DNA of 64,000 nucleotides from Flavihumibacter stibioxidans (GTDB lineage: Bacteria > Bacteroidota > Bacteroidia > Chitinophagales > Chitinophagaceae): contig NZ_MBUA01000001.1 in the NCBI RefSeq assembly GCF_014332695.1, positions 744,001 to 808,000 of the forward strand, in the 5' to 3' direction. Within the stretch, counting starts at the first letter, position 1. Each line of letters opens with the position of its first letter. The notes under the pieces are model-generated. The model had not been told where the DNA came from and did no database searches. It saw nothing but the letters and a program-made list of their open reading frames with translations. Made by a program: the position numbers and the translations under genes. This document shows, one piece after another, positions 53,672 through 62,247 of the stretch.

Positions 53672-55324
53672 CTATTTTTGGTTGAACCGGTAAATAACAC
53701 CACCCAGCACATTAAATCCAAAGTTCTGGTACTGGTTCCAGCGCTCATATTTGTTATTAAAAATATTATTCATTTGTAACCAGAGATCAAATTTTGGCAA
53801 CACTTTGAATTCCAGTCCCGCATTCAGGTCGACGGCTTTGTCGCCTTTCCTGTCTTCCCCTGTTTTTGACCGGTAAGCCGGACCATCCCAGCCAAAAAAG
53901 TCGGCTTTCAGGTACAGGTCATCGATGACCTTAACCCTCAGGGAAGCATTCAACTCCAGGGGAAACAAGCCCCAGGCTGCGGCCTGGCCTTCGATCTTGG
54001 TGAAGTTACTGTAGGTGATACCGGTTTTAAAATTGAAGTTTTCACCCTTTAGGTAACCAATCTCGCCATGCAACTGAAGAACATCCATCGAAGGGGAATA
54101 AACCGTTTGGAAAGTTTTGCCATCCTGCTGGTCATTTACGAAAAGGTTCACATTGTGTTGCTTTGAAAAAGCAGCTTTGGCGCTATAGGTAAAATGGCTT
54201 GCCAGCGTGCCTTTGAAACCACCATAAATTTCTGCCACCCTGTGGTTCAGCAACTGTGCCGGCTGGGCCAGCCAGGGATTCACAGTAGAAAATCGCTGGA
54301 AGGACCCTTTATTATAATACCCGATCCATCCTGCCTGGAAGGTGAATTGCTGGTCATTTGTGGTTATTTCAGCCATGATATTGGGAAGCATGTTGAAAAC
54401 CTTGTTATCCCAGGAAGGAAGGATTCCGGCCTGGATAAACAGGTTGGGAGTCTTCAGGGTCAGAGCCGGAGACAGATAATACAGGTTGTTTTTGATGACT
54501 GATTTGCCTTCTGGTTTCAACCGGGTCATATCTGCCGTAAAACCCAGGTTGAAACCAAAACTCTTGCCGAAGGTTTTCTGCAGGGGCAGGTTAAAGACCA
54601 GGTTTTCCTCGCGGGCACTGCTGTCGGCATTCTGGTGGCGGAAAGAAACAATTTTCAGGCTGGGTGAATAGATCAGGCCAAATGCCGAGGGATCAGTATT
54701 GCGCAAACCGATAACTCCTTCCACTGTCTGGAACCTTTGCCGCAGGTCTGTTTTGGAAAAAACCAGGGATTCTGGCTGGTAACCGTACAGGAAAAAATCT
54801 TCTCCTCTGAAGGCGGCTTTTGCAGACAACTCATGGTCCTCGGCTATTTTATAGCTGCCCCTTAACTGGAAGTCCGCCAGGTTATGCTTCTGGAAGGGAA
54901 GTTTTCCTTTTGCAGAAAAAAGCTCGCCATAGGCGGATAGCATTCCTGTGTTTGAATTACCCAGGCTGACAGCTCCCTGCAGGTAAGGCAGGTGGTTATT
55001 ACCCACCCCAACTTTCAGGTACTGGCTGTTCTTCCAGGCCAGAAGCGAGTCTGCCTGCAGTGCAACCGGGTTTAATGATCCGGGTTGGAATGCAAGCTTT
55101 ACCTCCTGTACCGGAATGTTATAAGACAAAACCGGACGGATGGTATCAGTCTTAGGCAGAGCTGCTGAAAAGTTCAGCTTAACCGCATCTCTCAGAACCG
55201 GTTTGAACGTGGAGGTAATATCAATTGTTTTCCTGCGGGTGCTGTCCTGTGCATTGACTTTCTGAAAACCACACAGCAGGGCCACCAAACAGGTGGAATA
55301 ACTTATAAAACGGACGCTTTTCAT
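53672..55324 (-). CDS. Plug-less TonB-receptor-like outer-membrane beta-barrel
   Basis: A 550-residue exported protein with signal peptide (about residues 1-24, KVNAQ) and a long run of amphipathic strands, ending in the typical terminal strand FNVLGGVIYRFNQK. LDLWLQMNNIFNNKYERWNQ-type sequence near the C-terminus (FDLWLQMNNIFNNKYERWN) is common in TonB-dependent receptors. No plug domain or TonB box is visible, so it is not a standard receptor. It follows the TPR gene by 22 bases. I start it at 55324; upstream residues do not fit a signal peptide. Confidence 0.78.
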   Translation of the reverse strand: MKSVRFISYSTCLVALLCGFQKVNAQDSTRRKTIDITSTFKPVLRDAVKLNFSAALPKTDTIRPVLSYNIPVQEVKLAFQPGSLNPVALQADSLLAWKNSQYLKVGVGNNHLPYLQGAVSLGNSNTGMLSAYGELFSAKGKLPFQKHNLADFQLRGSYKIAEDHELSAKAAFRGEDFFLYGYQPESLVFSKTDLRQRFQTVEGVIGLRNTDPSAFGLIYSPSLKIVSFRHQNADSSAREENLVFNLPLQKTFGKSFGFNLGFTADMTRLKPEGKSVIKNNLYYLSPALTLKTPNLFIQAGILPSWDNKVFNMLPNIMAEITTNDQQFTFQAGWIGYYNKGSFQRFSTVNPWLAQPAQLLNHRVAEIYGGFKGTLASHFTYSAKAAFSKQHNVNLFVNDQQDGKTFQTVYSPSMDVLQLHGEIGYLKGENFNFKTGITYSNFTKIEGQAAAWGLFPLELNASLRVKVIDDLYLKADFFGWDGPAYRSKTGEDRKGDKAVDLNAGLEFKVLPKFDLWLQMNNIFNNKYERWNQYQNFGFNVLGGVIYRFNQK

Positions 55325-55346
55325 GGATTCCATTTCTTTTGATTGA

Positions 55347-58300
55347 TCAATTTTGGGCTGATACATTATTCTGCTTTTTCTCAGCCTCAGCTGCCTCATT
55401 GAGTTTTCGCTGCGCCTCTTCCTTAAGGTCAGGGATGGATGCATTTTCCACCACACTCTGGAAAGTAGCTTTGGCATTAAAGTAGTCCTGCTGCTTCATG
55501 TAAATATCACCCAGCAGTATATACGCTTTTGTTACCCAGCGTTCATAGGACCCGCTTTTGTTGATAACATCGAATGCACTTTTCTCAGCTTCCTTCAGTT
55601 TTGACTGCTCAAACTGGCACCATGCAATTTCATACCTGGCTTCCGCACTCATTTCACCCTTGCTGCCTGCTGCCACCGATTTGTAATAGGAAATGGCCAG
55701 GTCGTACTGATTGTCCTGGCGCGCAGCCCTAGCCAGCACCATGTTTGACAATAATTTATCATCGGCACTGGCGCCTTTGAACTGTAAAAGTTCCTTTGCA
55801 TTTTCCGTTGCTTCCGGCCACTGCGCCAACTGGTACTGGCTTCTCAGCAGACCGCGCATGGCTTCCAGCTTATTTTCTTCTGAACCAGCAAATTCCTTGA
55901 GCCTGGCATACCAACCGGCAGCTTTTTCATAATTTTTCAGGTCGAAAAAATTCAGTCGGGCAGCCTGCAGCAGAGATTTCTCACCGAACCTGTTGGGTAC
56001 CCTGTCAGCTACCTCGCCATAACAGGCAGCCGCATCAGCCCATTCTTTCCTGCTCTGGTGAATTTCCGCCTTATAATAGTTTGATTCGATCACATAACGA
56101 CCTTCCGGATATTTAGTAAGGTAGGCATTGAAACGCTGAAGGGCATTGGTGAAATTGCCATTGCTCAGCTGCACTTCAGCCTCAGCATAGGCAAGAGAAT
56201 CCTGTTGGGAGGTGGATACATCCCGGCCCATTTTCTTTGCAAAACCAACATATTCACCGGTCCGGCCTTCCTCAACATAAATACTCCTGGCATTATCGAG
56301 CGCCTCTTCAGCTTCCGGTGAATTGGGATATTGCTGTAGCAGGGTATTATATTGCTTTAATGACTCATCATTATTGTTCAGATTGTACCATGCAATACCG
56401 GCCTGAAGGTAGGCTCTTGGCTTCAGTGCTTCACTCCTGTTGTCTTTCACAACAGCATTCAGGAAAGGAATGGCCTCCCTGAACTGTTCTCCCGACAAAT
56501 AGGAATTTGCAATTTCCAGATTGGCATCCGGTACAAGTGATGAGTTTGCATATTTCTTTTGCATCTGCTGAAGTTGCCGGATCTTTTCACCGGTGCTGCT
56601 GATACCTGCGATCATGGCCTTCTGGAAACTGGCATAGTCACTCGAGGGCCAGCCAAATTTTATAACCTGGTCGTACATGCCGCCGGCCTTATTATAATCC
56701 CGCTGCATGTAAAGGGCATCCGCTGACCTGATAAAAGCATCCTGCTCTACCGCAGTTGTCTTTGAAGAAACCGTCCTGGCAACCTGATCGAAATTGGTTT
56801 GGGCCTGCCTGTACATTTCTTTTTTCAGGTATGCATAACCGAGATTATAGCGTGCATTCTGCGGATTCACTTCACTGTTGACAACCGGAGTGGCCAGGTA
56901 TTCGGTAAAATACAACACAGCATCATCCCAGTTGCCCGCCCTGAATGCCAGCTCCCCCTTCCAGTAGGTGGCCAATGGTAATACCTGCTGGTTAAACGGA
57001 GCTTTGATCGCCCGGTCAAGCAAATCCTCTGCGTTGGACAATAACCCATCGTTAATAAGCTCTGTTGCCCTGCCATACAAAATGGCCGGGAAATATTGTT
57101 TCACCTGGTCAGAAGGGGCTTTCATTCCATCTATAAGAGCGAGGGCATCGCGGTAATTACTGGTTCTGGCCATTACTCCAACCAGCACTTCCTGTGCTTC
57201 CTTGTAATAAACAGAATTAGGGTATGACGCAAGGAACTGTTGCAGTTCCGTCAGTGCTATATCATGGTAACCCAGTTCATAGGACAGCTTCCCATAATTG
57301 AATTTTGAAATCTCCTGCTGCGAAGGATTGCTGCTGTTCATAGCACAAAAAAGAAAAGCATTCCGGGCATTGGCTTTCTGGCTGGTTTTCAGGTAGGCAT
57401 CACCAAGAAGATACATGGAATTCTGGGCAAGAGAATCTTCCTTGCCCCCCAATTGTTTGAAGCCACTGATTGCCTTTTCATATTGTCTTGCATAATAGTA
57501 ACTGTAAGACAACTCGTAAAGGTCCTGCCGGCCAAGCGGTTTTGTCTTAGCCGCATATGCTTCGAGGTATGGTAAAGCCTTAGTGAATTCACCCTTCTCG
57601 AAAAAACCATGCCCTACCAGTTTCCGTAATTCAAGGTCATAATAATTGTTGCCCTGGTTGAGTTTTCCGGTAGCGTACGACAATGCTTTCTCCTTGTCGC
57701 CGGTTATATAATGTATCGTTGCGATATAGTATGGAACAACATCCTGGTAGTCGGGGTCTTTTTCAACAACAGTAAAAGACTGCAGGGCATCACGGTATTG
57801 CTTATCCCGGAAGGCTATGAACCCATAGTAATAATTCGCATCATTGTAGTTTTCATTGCCGGTCATCTGCCTTACGGCATCGAGCAGTGGTTTTGCTTCT
57901 GAAAAGCGTTGAAGGTTGAAATAACTATACCCCTGGTGAAATTTCAGGTTGGCCAGTTCATCATTTTCAAAGTGATCAACTGATGCTTTTTCGTAATGGG
58001 TCACCGCCTTGTAATAATCCTTCTGCCGGAAATAATATTCACCAAGCTGGTAATTCATCAGCTCAACCCGTCCCTTATTTTCATCGAGTTCTGCAAATTC
58101 GATGGCCTGATCCAGCGCACCTTTTTCATTTTGCATCAGGCCGCAAACGATGGCATAATAGCGCACTTCCTGGTAATTCAGTGACTGTCCGCTTCTGTCG
58201 GGCTCCCGCAATTGCTGGCTCAGTTCCCTGAAAAGCGGATATGCTAGACTGTATTGTCCGCGCTGGTAAAATTCTTTTGCCTGTTTGAAACCCGATTGGG

Positions 58301-58403
58301 GATCAGTGAAAAAAGCTGTTTCCTGTGCCTGTACCGTTTGAAGTACGGAACAACAGATAATCGTAGCGACGATCCTTCTCACTTGTATATATTTTATTTT
58401 CAA
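55347..58403 (-). CDS. Large exported TPR-repeat protein
   Basis: A 1018-residue exported protein (signal peptide residues 1-26, QTVQAQ). Almost the whole mature part is built of tetratricopeptide-like 34-residue helical pairs, for example YYFRQKDYYKAVTHYEKASV, ARYNLGYAYLKKEMYRQAQT and YYKAEIHQSRKEWADAAACY. Such solenoids bind other proteins. With the barrel gene directly downstream it probably forms an envelope complex (inference). No catalytic motif is seen. It is the first gene of its unit; only a one-mismatch -7 element (GACCTTTG, 58401-58408, minus) lies upstream. Confidence 0.88.
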   Translation of the reverse strand: MKIKYIQVRRIVATIICCSVLQTVQAQETAFFTDPQSGFKQAKEFYQRGQYSLAYPLFRELSQQLREPDRSGQSLNYQEVRYYAIVCGLMQNEKGALDQAIEFAELDENKGRVELMNYQLGEYYFRQKDYYKAVTHYEKASVDHFENDELANLKFHQGYSYFNLQRFSEAKPLLDAVRQMTGNENYNDANYYYGFIAFRDKQYRDALQSFTVVEKDPDYQDVVPYYIATIHYITGDKEKALSYATGKLNQGNNYYDLELRKLVGHGFFEKGEFTKALPYLEAYAAKTKPLGRQDLYELSYSYYYARQYEKAISGFKQLGGKEDSLAQNSMYLLGDAYLKTSQKANARNAFLFCAMNSSNPSQQEISKFNYGKLSYELGYHDIALTELQQFLASYPNSVYYKEAQEVLVGVMARTSNYRDALALIDGMKAPSDQVKQYFPAILYGRATELINDGLLSNAEDLLDRAIKAPFNQQVLPLATYWKGELAFRAGNWDDAVLYFTEYLATPVVNSEVNPQNARYNLGYAYLKKEMYRQAQTNFDQVARTVSSKTTAVEQDAFIRSADALYMQRDYNKAGGMYDQVIKFGWPSSDYASFQKAMIAGISSTGEKIRQLQQMQKKYANSSLVPDANLEIANSYLSGEQFREAIPFLNAVVKDNRSEALKPRAYLQAGIAWYNLNNNDESLKQYNTLLQQYPNSPEAEEALDNARSIYVEEGRTGEYVGFAKKMGRDVSTSQQDSLAYAEAEVQLSNGNFTNALQRFNAYLTKYPEGRYVIESNYYKAEIHQSRKEWADAAACYGEVADRVPNRFGEKSLLQAARLNFFDLKNYEKAAGWYARLKEFAGSEENKLEAMRGLLRSQYQLAQWPEATENAKELLQFKGASADDKLLSNMVLARAARQDNQYDLAISYYKSVAAGSKGEMSAEARYEIAWCQFEQSKLKEAEKSAFDVINKSGSYERWVTKAYILLGDIYMKQQDYFNAKATFQSVVENASIPDLKEEAQRKLNEAAEAEKKQNNVSAQN

Positions 58404-58513
58404 AGGTCAATTGGAGACCTGGTAAAGGTTTTAAATATTTTATATGTAACCAAATAACGTTCCAAACAACTGTGGATAATTGAAATGATTAACAATTCTT
58501 TGCATCCAACCAT

Positions 58514-58521
58514 TAATTTTG
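58514..58521 (+). promoter_or_regulatory. -7 element of the DoxX gene
   Basis: TAATTTTG, a full match, 15 bases before the ATG at 58537. Confidence 0.42.
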
Positions 58522-58536
58522 GCGAAAACAGCATTC

Positions 58537-58944
58537 ATGAAAAAACTACTGTCGACCAGTTACCAGGAATGGGCATTTGATACCATGATGTTTTTGACCA
58601 GGATTACCTGCGGAGGTTTAATGCTGGTGAACCACGGCTTCCAGAAACTGGTTAAATATCCAAGCCTCCAATATAAGTTCAGTGACCCGTTTCATATCGG
58701 CTCACAATGGTCCCTGCTGCTGGTCATCTTTGCAGAAGTATTTTGTTCGCTGCTGATCATCGCCGGACTTTTCACCAGGCTGGCTGCTATACCGGTGATA
58801 ATTGCAATGAGTGTGGCTTTCTTCATGGCACATAACCACAATATCAATGAAGGAGAAAAATCTGCACTCTTCCTTGCTGGTTTTCTCAGCATCCTTCTTT
58901 GCGGTCCCGGTCGAGCCAGTATTGATAAAATGATGGGCAAGTAA
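58537..58944 (+). CDS. DoxX family membrane protein
   Basis: A 135-residue protein with four membrane helices. The N-terminal helix carries the family motif RITCGGLMLVNHGFQKLVKY; LLLVIFAEVFCSLLIIAGLF and RLAAIPVIIAMSVAFFMAHN follow. DoxX-like proteins are linked to electron transfer or membrane thiol chemistry; the exact role is unclear. The ATG at 58537 fits the promoter; an upstream TTG lies within the -7 element and is rejected. Confidence 0.85.
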   Translation: MKKLLSTSYQEWAFDTMMFLTRITCGGLMLVNHGFQKLVKYPSLQYKFSDPFHIGSQWSLLLVIFAEVFCSLLIIAGLFTRLAAIPVIIAMSVAFFMAHNHNINEGEKSALFLAGFLSILLCGPGRASIDKMMGK

Positions 58945-59022
58945 GACATTGAGTCAATTAGTCTGAAACGGAAAAGATGACCTGGTCCCGGACCAAACAA
59001 CAAACCACAAATAATTTTTTTT

Positions 59023-59433
59023 ATGTACGTTTCCGAAACCCAGGTACGCGTTCGTTATGCAGAAACCGACCAGATGAATGTGGTATACCATGGCAATTAC
59101 GCGCAATATTTTGAAGTGGCCCGGGCTGAAAGCATCCGCCACCTGGGATTTACCTACAAGGATATGGAAGCGATGGGTATCATCATGCCACTGGTGGAAT
59201 TGCATACAAAATTCCTGCGCCCTGCTCATTACGATGACCTCCTGACCATCCGTACCACCCTCAAAGAACTTCCCGTTGATCACCGCATCGAATTCCATTA
59301 CGAGGTTTACAATGAGAGCGGGAAGTTGCTCACCATTGGCAGGACAGTTCTGTATTTCATCAAAGCCGGCACTAAAGAAAAGACAACCATGCCACCAGCA
59401 CTATCTGATAAACTGGCAGGTTATTTCAGATAA
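59023..59433 (+). CDS. YbgC/FadM-type acyl-CoA thioesterase
   Basis: A 136-residue hot-dog fold thioesterase. VRVRYAETDQMNVVYHGNYA with the catalytic aspartate near residue 16, followed by YFEVARAESIRHLGFTYKDM, is the 4-hydroxybenzoyl-CoA thioesterase family signature. It hydrolyses acyl-CoA or acyl-ACP. Its end overlaps the end of the convergent carboxypeptidase gene by 13 bases. Confidence 0.93.
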   Translation: MYVSETQVRVRYAETDQMNVVYHGNYAQYFEVARAESIRHLGFTYKDMEAMGIIMPLVELHTKFLRPAHYDDLLTIRTTLKELPVDHRIEFHYEVYNESGKLLTIGRTVLYFIKAGTKEKTTMPPALSDKLAGYFR

Positions 59434-60842
59434 TCCAGCACAAGGAACATTTTTCTCACCATGCCGGATGCAGAACCTGTATAGTTGTTCACCATAATGG
59501 CAACCGTATAGGTTTTGCCATTGGCAGCTGTATGGTATCCGGCGAATGCCCGGGAACCATTGATCGAACCACTTTTCAGTTTCATCCCATTATACACCGG
59601 CAGTCCTTCGTAAAAAGACCGGAACCAGGGTCTTTTCCTGGCATATTGAAGGGATTGCACCAGCGCCATGGCTGTGATCCGGTTCTGGGGTGACAACCCA
59701 CTGCCATCCATCAGTTGAAGGGCTCCGGGTTCAATTCCGTAGTTCTTCCAGAATTCAAGCACAGCCTCCACCCCGTTTTTCGTGGAGGCATTACCGTATT
59801 GCTTCAGCCCCATTGTCCTGATCAGCGACTCTCCATACAGGTTGATGCTTTTGCGAAGAAACCAGTAGACCAGTGAATCTAATGTTGGGGATTTATGACT
59901 GAACAGAAGTTGAAAATTATCACCGGAAACAGCGGCAACCGGATACTCATTCAATTTGATATTCCCGGCGACTGTGATTTTATCTTCGGCCAATACTTCC
60001 TTTAATTGCGATGCAAATTGTTTTGGTGGATCAGGCAGTGAACCGGAAATGGAAAAACTTTCCTTTGCGGGCGGGATCGTACCCCTGATAACACCTTCCC
60101 TGGCAAAAGGCGGCAAATAAATATAAGCATTGTCGCCACTCCCATCCGGACCTGCAGTAAGTGCTGACCTCAATGTAACGCCGGCCAGCACAGGTTTGGT
60201 TGAAACGATTTCAACAACTGATCCCGGCTGCCTGCCTGATTTCAGGATTACGTCATACTGGTTTTCATTCCAGTTGAACTTCCATGAGCCCGCACCGTAA
60301 TAATTGCCCATATCCTGCCATATCCAGCCGTCTGGTATGGGTTCGTTGTTCCATCCTGCCGTATCCGCAATAATATCACCATGAACATATCGGATTCCCC
60401 TGGCCACCATGGCATTTCCCATTTGCCCTAGCAGGTCTTCAGAACCTGTGCCGGCATACCGCCAGCTCCCCAGGGAAGGATCGCCACTTCCCTGCAATAT
60501 CATATCACCCTCCAGGGTTCCGTCACTCAGCCGCCCCCTGTATCCCAGCCTGGTTTCATACCTGAAATCAATGCCCAATAATTCAAACGCTGTAATACTG
60601 GTGATCACTTTCAGTGTACTGGCAGGGGCCAGTGCCGCCTGACCGTTGTGGTCAAATAAAATTGCGCCGGTAACCGCATCTGCCACTACCAATGACCAGG
60701 TGGCATGTTTCATCTGCGGATCAGCTCCCAGACTTTGAACCGCATTTTTTAAACGGACCGCCAATGGTTGCGCAGCAGATTCGCTGAAAAAACAGGTCAT
60801 CAACACCCAAAAAAATAAAACAAATGTTCCGATTCTTTTCAT
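59421..60842 (-). CDS. dacB: D-alanyl-D-alanine carboxypeptidase/endopeptidase (PBP4 family, S13)
   Basis: A 473-residue exported penicillin-binding protein that trims or cleaves peptidoglycan cross-links. A signal peptide (residues 1-24, SESAAQ) precedes the catalytic motifs: SxxK in ALAPASTLKVITS near residue 80, SxN in RKSINLYGESLIRTMG near 335, and KSG in KLKSGSINGSRAFAG near 432, where most relatives have KTG. The large inserted domain of the S13 family lies between the first two motifs. Confidence 0.93.
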   Translation of the reverse strand: MKRIGTFVLFFWVLMTCFFSESAAQPLAVRLKNAVQSLGADPQMKHATWSLVVADAVTGAILFDHNGQAALAPASTLKVITSITAFELLGIDFRYETRLGYRGRLSDGTLEGDMILQGSGDPSLGSWRYAGTGSEDLLGQMGNAMVARGIRYVHGDIIADTAGWNNEPIPDGWIWQDMGNYYGAGSWKFNWNENQYDVILKSGRQPGSVVEIVSTKPVLAGVTLRSALTAGPDGSGDNAYIYLPPFAREGVIRGTIPPAKESFSISGSLPDPPKQFASQLKEVLAEDKITVAGNIKLNEYPVAAVSGDNFQLLFSHKSPTLDSLVYWFLRKSINLYGESLIRTMGLKQYGNASTKNGVEAVLEFWKNYGIEPGALQLMDGSGLSPQNRITAMALVQSLQYARKRPWFRSFYEGLPVYNGMKLKSGSINGSRAFAGYHTAANGKTYTVAIMVNNYTGSASGMVRKMFLVLDYLK

Positions 60843-60893
60843 GGCCGAAAATTACACCATCTGCCGATGGCTGCATCCTATTTAATTTGCTGC

Positions 60894-60901
60894 TAACTTT
60901 G
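60894..60901 (+). promoter_or_regulatory. -7 element of cinA
   Basis: TAACTTTG, a full match, 18 bases before the ATG at 60920. Confidence 0.5.
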
Positions 60902-60919
60902 GTAACCGATTTTACAACC

Positions 60920-62191
60920 ATGCAAATCACAAAAGCCAGTATCATAACGATAGGAGACGAACTACTGATTGGTCAGGTAATAGATACTAACAGTGCCTGG
61001 ATGGCACAAGTGTTAAATAAGGCAGGCATCACCGTTAGCAGAAGGGTGGCTGTCGGAGATGAATGGAATGCCATCTGGGAGGCACTGGACCAGGAAATGG
61101 AATCTGCAGACATCATATTATTGACCGGTGGACTCGGGCCAACAGCGGACGATATCACCAAACCCTTGCTCTGCGAATATTTTGGGGGGAAACTGGTGCT
61201 CAACCAGGGCGTACTGAACCATGTCACTTACCTTTTTGAGAAGGTCTACAACCGGCCCATGATCGAAAGGAATATCAAACAGGCCGAAGTGCCCGATGTG
61301 TGTACAGTGTTGCACAATGCCAATGGAACGGCCCCGGGAATGTGGTTTGAAAAAGACAGGAAGATCCTGGTTTCTCTGCCAGGTGTTCCTTTTGAAATGA
61401 AGGGGCTGATGACGGCAGAAGTAATTCCCGCGCTCCTGAAAAAATTTTCACTGCCGGTAATTCTTCACCGCACCCTGATTACTGCCGGGATTGGTGAATC
61501 TTTTCTTGCCGAACGGATAAAAGAATTTGAAAACAGCCTGCCCGCTTCTATCAGGCTGGCCTACCTCCCCAATTATGGAATGGTGCGCCTGAGGTTAAGC
61601 GCAACAGGATTCGAAAGAGAAGAATTAACAGCTGCCATTGAGAGTAAATTCACTGAACTGCAGGATATGCTGGCCGATGTCCTGATCACCAACCAGGACC
61701 AGTCTATGGAAGAGGTGATCGCTGACCTGCTGAGATCAGGCCATAAAACCCTTGCTACAGCTGAAAGTTGCACCGGCGGATATATCGCCCACCTGCTTAC
61801 TGCCATGCCCGGTTCCAGCAAATATTTTCTGGGTGGTATTGTCAGCTATGACAACCAGGTAAAGCAGGATTTACTGGAAGTTACCCCCGAAACCTTATAT
61901 ACGGAAGGCGCGGTCAGCGAAGCAACAGTAAGGCAAATGGTTCAGGGGGCATTGAAAAGCATCAAAACAGATTATGCATTGGCAGTATCAGGAATTATGG
62001 GGCCAGACGGAGGTTCTGATGAAAAACCTGTCGGAACAGTCTGGGTGGCGGTAGGAAACAGCCGCGAGATCATCACACAAAGGTTCCGCTTCCGGTTTGA
62101 ACGCCGCAGGAATATTGAACTGACTGCGGTGAATGCCCTGAATTTATTACGGAAATTCATCATTGATAACACTGTATCCACAATAAACTAA
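60920..62191 (+). CDS. cinA: CinA-like protein (competence/damage-inducible protein A)
   Basis: A 423-residue two-domain protein. The N-terminal MoaB/MogA-like domain begins ASIITIGDELLIGQVIDTNS and contains LLTGGLGPTADDITKP near residue 72. The C-terminal domain from about residue 260 (TLATAESCTGGYIAHLLTA) is the nicotinamide mononucleotide deamidase type, with GGIVSYDNQVKQDLL and AVSGIMGPDGGSDEKPVGTV. It probably recycles NAD breakdown products. The start at 60920 gives the family N-terminus; an upstream ATG (60824) overlaps the dacB start. Confidence 0.95.
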   Translation: MQITKASIITIGDELLIGQVIDTNSAWMAQVLNKAGITVSRRVAVGDEWNAIWEALDQEMESADIILLTGGLGPTADDITKPLLCEYFGGKLVLNQGVLNHVTYLFEKVYNRPMIERNIKQAEVPDVCTVLHNANGTAPGMWFEKDRKILVSLPGVPFEMKGLMTAEVIPALLKKFSLPVILHRTLITAGIGESFLAERIKEFENSLPASIRLAYLPNYGMVRLRLSATGFEREELTAAIESKFTELQDMLADVLITNQDQSMEEVIADLLRSGHKTLATAESCTGGYIAHLLTAMPGSSKYFLGGIVSYDNQVKQDLLEVTPETLYTEGAVSEATVRQMVQGALKSIKTDYALAVSGIMGPDGGSDEKPVGTVWVAVGNSREIITQRFRFRFERRRNIELTAVNALNLLRKFIIDNTVSTIN

Positions 62192-62218
62192 CAGTCATTA
62201 ACATAAGGACTGAATCCT

Positions 62219-62226
62219 TACCTTTG
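62219..62226 (+). promoter_or_regulatory. -7 element of the E2 gene
   Basis: TACCTTTG, a full match, 21 bases before the ATG at 62248. A TTG in the same frame lies inside this element and is not the start. Confidence 0.52.
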
Positions 62227-62247
62227 GCCATAAATCATCTATTCAAT

